NCBI GenBank assembly: GCA_020631735.1 | Contig: CM036158.1 | Coordinates: forward strand, 78,297,447 to 78,361,446 | Direction: 5' to 3' | DNA from: Saccharum officinarum | Lineage: Eukaryota; Streptophyta; Magnoliopsida; Poales; Poaceae | Length of the DNA stretch: 64,000 nt | In this document: in pieces, positions 60,426 to 64,000 of the stretch | How the letters are laid out: each line of letters begins with the position of its first letter | How positions within the stretch are numbered: position 1 is the first letter of the stretch | Notes under the pieces: generated by a model | Seen by the model: the letters and a program-made list of their open reading frames with translations, nothing else | What the model was told of the DNA's origin: nothing | The model's database searches: none | Translations under genes and position numbers: made by a program

Positions 60426-61476
60426 TGTTGGCATTTCTTAGCGTCACCACCAAGGGCAGACACTGGGTCTACCCATAGTAGCGGCACCAGAAATGCCGAT
60501 TGGTATTTCTAAGCACAATCACCAAGAATAGGGGTTTAAGCCCTCCCATGGTAACTATACCTAGAAACACCTGATAGGTCATAACGTTTACAGATGTTAT
60601 TCGCAAGTGCACGGATCTATCGTTGTAGCATTTCACCCAGAAGTATTTAGGGTATCGTTATTTATATTTTTCCCAAAGGAAGGTATGGTGTATAAGTTTC
60701 TAGTAGGGACATGGACAAGATAATATGACTGCATAATAGACAAGTACTCAGTACAGGGGTAAGTCATGATAAGCATAAGATAGTGTGACACACACACATG
60801 GGCTAACTTGAAGGATAAAAGGGAAAACAAAGAATAAAAGAATGTTTCTAAATGGAGCAGGCATGTCTAATATAGCCGTGCAAAGAACAATTGATGATCA
60901 TACATATACATGGTTAAGACTTAGAGCTATGCATGAGAATGGGTCGGGAGGCCACCGAGTACTGGTCTGCTAGCAACCTCATGTGACAATTTAGACTCCT
61001 ACACCCTAGATGAACATGGAGGAGTTCAAGGGACGGACAGGGCTGTCACCACCAGCCACCTACCCCTAGACCATAGAAAGGGAAATGCAATCACTCGCCC
61101 CTATATACCCGGGCACCTCGCCTGTGTATATAGTGACCACCCAAGTCCCCCGCGGTCCCCGACCCTACAGATCGATAGGTAAAGAACTTGGGCATACCTG
61201 AAGGCATGATGAACCGCCCCTATACTTAGCTCTAAACCCCAACAGACATATAGTATGAATGTTTAAGCATAAATTTTTATATGATGAAACCCTAGCATAG
61301 AAACTATAGTCTAGTTCATATGCTAAGATCATGTCATATGAACATGTTAAGATCATTACACACAAACTATATGCTAGTTCATATGTTAGGATTATAACAT
61401 GAAAACTATACTATAGTTCTCTAGCACAACTATATAAAAGATATGAAAGCTTGAACTTGGAAGAAAACATAGTAGT
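60426..61476 (-). repeat. 5' LTR of Athila-2, interrupted at 61476
   Basis: It matches 54585-55632 closely and then stops in GAAAACATAGTAGT, where a new LTR begins. The rest should lie beyond the window. Confidence 0.86.
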
Positions 61477-62674
61477 TGTCGGTGTTCAGACCGAGGGGGG
61501 TCCTAAACCAACGAGTAAATGCTGCGTGACTCTTTCCTGGATGGTGATGCAAGGAGAACACACGGGGGTTTATCCTGGTTCGGGCAAAAGAAGGCCCTAC
61601 GTCCAGCGGGGGGGAGAGGTTTGTATTTCCTTGCACCGAGGTGCTCGTGTAGGGGTTACAAGCAGGCGAGAGAGGGTGTCGAGCCCAAGTCTCAAAGAGA
61701 AAAAAGGAGAAAGGCGGTTGCTTGAGATGTTGATCTCTTGCTTTTCGTTGTTCGGTCGGGTGGTTGGTTGTTTCGTCTTCTTTTTGTTCGTCTGTTCGTT
61801 GGTTGGTTCGTTCGTCCGCCCCCCTTTGTCGAACCCTGGCCTACCCTTTTATAAGGCGAGAGGAGGCCAAGCCAAGGGGAGCCTTGAGGTGATGCTTTGT
61901 CGATTCCTGTTGAGTTGACTGTAGTGACGTGCCTTCGGAATGGCCGGCCATCCCTGGGTACCCTGACGTTGTGGGAGACAAGATGGCGAAATGACCCAGA
62001 GCGCCATGCCATACCGTCCTTCGAACTAAGCCGAGCGTCGAAGCTGGGTCGAGGCCGGGTCGAGGTTGGATGGATAAGGCCGAATCCCTGATATTGCGGG
62101 GAACGGACCTTGTCTTATCCTCCCTCGAGGGTGATTGATGGTGAACAGTGTGCGGTAAGGTGGGTACAGTGACGGGTTTCACCTCCCATCACGGGATGGG
62201 CGGTAAAACAGTGAGACTCGACGTGGGTATTGTTCCCACGTTGGTCCATGCCGCAGCCATGCCGGTAGGTGGTAGTAGGTACCCGCATTGAATGCTATGG
62301 CTTTCGTCCTGGGGTAGGTAAAGAAAACACGTCGAGGAGCCGGGGCGCGGTCGAGGCGCCCCGTCGAGCGGGCCTCGTACGAGTCGGAGCCGGGGCGTGG
62401 TCGAGGCGCCCCGTCGAGCGGGCCTCGTACGAGTCGGAGCCGGGGCGCGGTCGAGGCGCCCCGTCGAGCGGGCCTCGTACGAGTCGGAGCTGGGGCGCGG
62501 TCGAGGCGCCCCGTCGAGCGGGCCTCGTACGAGTCGGAGCCGGGGCGCGGTCGAGGTGCCCCGTCGAGCGGGCCGCGTGATACTCGGCCGAGGTGGGCTA
62601 TCTTTCATTGCGGTTTCGGTTATGTTAGTGTTTTGGCGATAGCTGTGGGTACCCCCGTACTGTTGGTACCGACA
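61477..62674 (-). repeat. 3' LTR of the last element
   Basis: 1,198 bp, TGTCGGTGTTCAGACC...GGTACCGACA in plus-strand reading. A TATA-like CTTTTATAAGG at 61846-61856 reads on the minus strand. A 50-bp tandem array lies in it at 62337-62586. The partner LTR is outside the window. Confidence 0.78.
62337..62586. repeat. 50-bp tandem array, about five copies
   Basis: Units start GAGCCGGGGCGCGG and end CTCGTACGAGTCG, at 62337, 62387, 62437, 62487 and 62537. The first four are nearly identical (one or two changes each); the fifth diverges at its end. Strongly GC-rich. Because 50 is not a multiple of three, the open frames through it pass through all three phases. Confidence 0.93.
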
Positions 62675-62866
62675 GTAGCCCCCGAGCCTTTGGGTGAGTG
62701 TGTGATCACTCTCCCAGAGGTTGGTCAGAACTGGAGTCGTGGCGTCGTGATTTTTTCCGGTGGGGCGCGCGAGCGCACCCGCCGGGTGTAGCCCCCGAGG
62801 CCTCGGTGGAGTATGGAGACTCCTCCGAGGTCTTGTACGCGTTTGATTGGGGAACGTTTCGTTGCG

Positions 62867-64000
62867 GTCAAGCCCCCAAGCCTCGCGCGCGCGAGGTCGA
62901 TCAGGGTCCCGGCCGTCTTTCGCTGTGCGACCCTCGCACTCCTTTTTCGAAAAAAGGAGGAGGGGTGGAGAATGTCGTACTACCCTCGTTTGGGCCCGAG
63001 TTACGATGATCTCCGGTGAGCTGCTAGCGGGGGAATTCGAGTGAGAACCCGTGCCCCGTTCGTTAGGGGTCGGCTAGTGGCCTGGAGGCGCCCTCAAAAA
63101 TGCCAAGAAGTGGTCGTGTGGATCTCGATTCCCTTCGACAGGATTCGAGGGCTCGATGCCTCCCCCGGAGGGATTCCTACAACAACCTTCTCCTTCGGCC
63201 TCGAATACGTCCTGGGGTGCCTCGAGAGCACGGCTCGAGCCCTTGGCCATGTACGGGCGCACCCTGGGTCGTCCCTAACTCTGTTGCTCGAGGGCAGCTG
63301 TCGAACCCCGTTCGAGGGCCAGCTTTCGCTCCCTCGAGACTTATTGCGGGCTTCGCACCCATTTTTGCGGTCGGGACCCCGAGCCTCGCACGCACGAGGT
63401 CGATCAGAGTCCCGGCCGTCTTTCACGACCCTCACGCTCCTTTTTCGAGAAAAGGAGGAGGGGTGGAGAACGTCGTACTACCCTCGTTTGGGCCCGAGTT
63501 CCGACGATCTCCGGTGAGCTGCTAACGGGAGAATTCGAGTGAGAACCCGTGCCCCATTCGTTAGGGGTCGGCTAGTGGCCCAGAGGCGCCCTCAAAAATG
63601 CCAAGAAGTGGTCGTGTGGATCTCGATTCCCTTCGACAGGATTCGAGGGCTCGATGCCTCCCCCGGAGGGATTCCTACCACAACCTTCTCCTTCGGCCTC
63701 GAATACGTCCTGGGGTGCCTCGAGAGCGCGGCTCGAGCCCTTGGCCATGTACGGGCGCACCCTGGGTCGTCCCTAACTCTGTTGCTCGAGGGCAGCTGTC
63801 GAACCCCGTTCGAGGGCCAGCTTTCGCTCCCTCGAGACTTATTGCGGGCTTCACACCCATTTTTGCGGTCGGGACCCCGAGCCTCGCACGCACAAGGTCG
63901 ATCAGAGTCCCGGCCATCTTTCGTGACCCTCACGCTCCTTTTTCGAGAAAAGGAGGAGGGGTGGAGAACGTCGTACTACCGTCGTTTGGGCCCGAGTTCC
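62867..64000. repeat. About 500-bp tandem repeat, two and a quarter copies visible
   Basis: Units start near 62867, 63370 and 63868, giving periods of 503 and 498 bp. The third is cut by the window end. Units 2 and 3 are nearly identical; unit 1 is more diverged at its left edge. Shared landmarks are CTTTTTCGA.AAAAGGAGGA, CCCTCGTTTGGGCCCGAG, CCCTCAAAAATGCCAAGAAG and GGTCGTCCCTAACTCTGTTG. Open frames across it, on both strands, recur with the period and are not genes. Confidence 0.93.

Larger units (their letters stand above)
54585..61476 (-). mobile_element. Athila-type element (Athila-2), gag and protease only
   Basis: The 3' LTR is at 54585-56269 and the start of the 5' LTR at 60426-61476, where another LTR element breaks it. 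The purine-tract complement ACTCCCCCCAAGC follows the left LTR, preceded on the minus strand by CTCGAGGATGAGCAAAG, the same end motif as in Athila-1. A degenerate Asp-type primer-binding region lies just left of 60426. Gag and protease are on the minus strand between 60262 and 58420. The 2.1 kb from there to the LTR has no reverse transcriptase, RNase H or integrase. It is non-autonomous. Confidence 0.85.
61477..64000 (-). mobile_element. Ty3/gypsy-like LTR element, 3' end only
   Basis: An LTR (61477-62674) is inserted in the 5' LTR of Athila-2 after GTAGT (61472-61476, presumed target site). The LTR is followed by GTAGCCCCCGAGCC, the complement of a polypurine tract, so the element is on the minus strand and its 3' LTR is on the left. 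The interior visible here is tandem repeats without coding sequence. The clade cannot be decided; TGTCGG...CCGACA ends and GGCTCGGGGGCTAC purine tracts are common in grass Ty3/gypsy elements, possibly Tat. Confidence 0.7.

Noticed and set aside
62189..62642. Long open frames on both strands with Arg/Gly/Pro-rich repeats
   Set aside because: They are produced by the 50-bp GC-rich tandem array inside an LTR; no start context or family signature.
63041..63933. Several 100-160-codon frames on both strands
   Set aside because: They recur with the 500-bp tandem repeat and lie in noncoding LTR-element DNA; the high GC content explains the absence of stops.
62337..64000. CRISPR array
   Set aside because: Head-to-tail repeats without unique spacers, inside a plant LTR element.

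Overview
The window looks like intergenic DNA from a grass nuclear genome, probably a panicoid. The grass assignment is inference from the transposon families: CACTA ends built on TTTGCCGAGTGC, Tekay, CRM, Tat and Athila Ty3/gypsy elements, L1-type LINEs and a Helitron. I found no intact host gene, no rRNA gene, no functional tRNA gene and no CRISPR array. Almost everything that can be identified is a transposable element, and most coding regions are broken.

Layout. 1-2817 is the 3' part of a CACTA element with a decayed multi-exon gene, dense subterminal repeats and a TIR ending in TGTAGTG. 3521-5165 is an L1-type LINE endonuclease fragment split by a 1,088-bp Helitron (3951-5038, minus). 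A second LINE fragment lies on the minus strand at 6590-6840. At 7175 a second CACTA-like end begins. It holds an Athila-type solo LTR (7243-18264), which in turn holds a young Tekay-type element (7635-17266; 3,348-bp LTRs; TSD AGTAC). After more CACTA-like sequence and a tRNA-like A-box/B-box segment comes a CRM-type chromovirus (19061-26699, minus; 920-bp LTRs; TSD GTTGT) with nearly complete but broken gag-pro-RT-RH-INT.

From 27468 to 54584 one Tat-type element (Tat-1, minus) has been interrupted in a nested stack. Athila-1 (38349-53807, plus) lies inside Tat-1. An Athila-type solo LTR (38531-48326) lies inside the 5' LTR of Athila-1. Tat-2 (39043-47360, minus) lies inside that solo LTR. 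Degenerate 5-bp target duplications at each junction support the order. Athila-2 (54585 onward, minus; gag and protease only) follows, and its far LTR is broken at 61477 by one more LTR element that runs off the window and carries a 50-bp tandem array in its LTR and a roughly 500-bp tandem repeat in its interior.

The most interesting biology is in the two Tat elements. Each carries, opposite to its own gag or gag-pol, a separate antisense gene downstream of the retroviral-type genes. In Tat-1 it is a PF04195-like ('putative gypsy type transposon') protein. In Tat-2 it is a protein resembling the plant mobile domain, with its own TATA box. Tat-2 has no recognisable pol at all, so gag plus an antisense gene is its entire visible coding content. 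Both Tat gags also share an unusual C-x2-H-x4-H-x4-C knuckle, whereas the CRM and Athila gags here have the normal C-x2-C-x4-H-x4-C.
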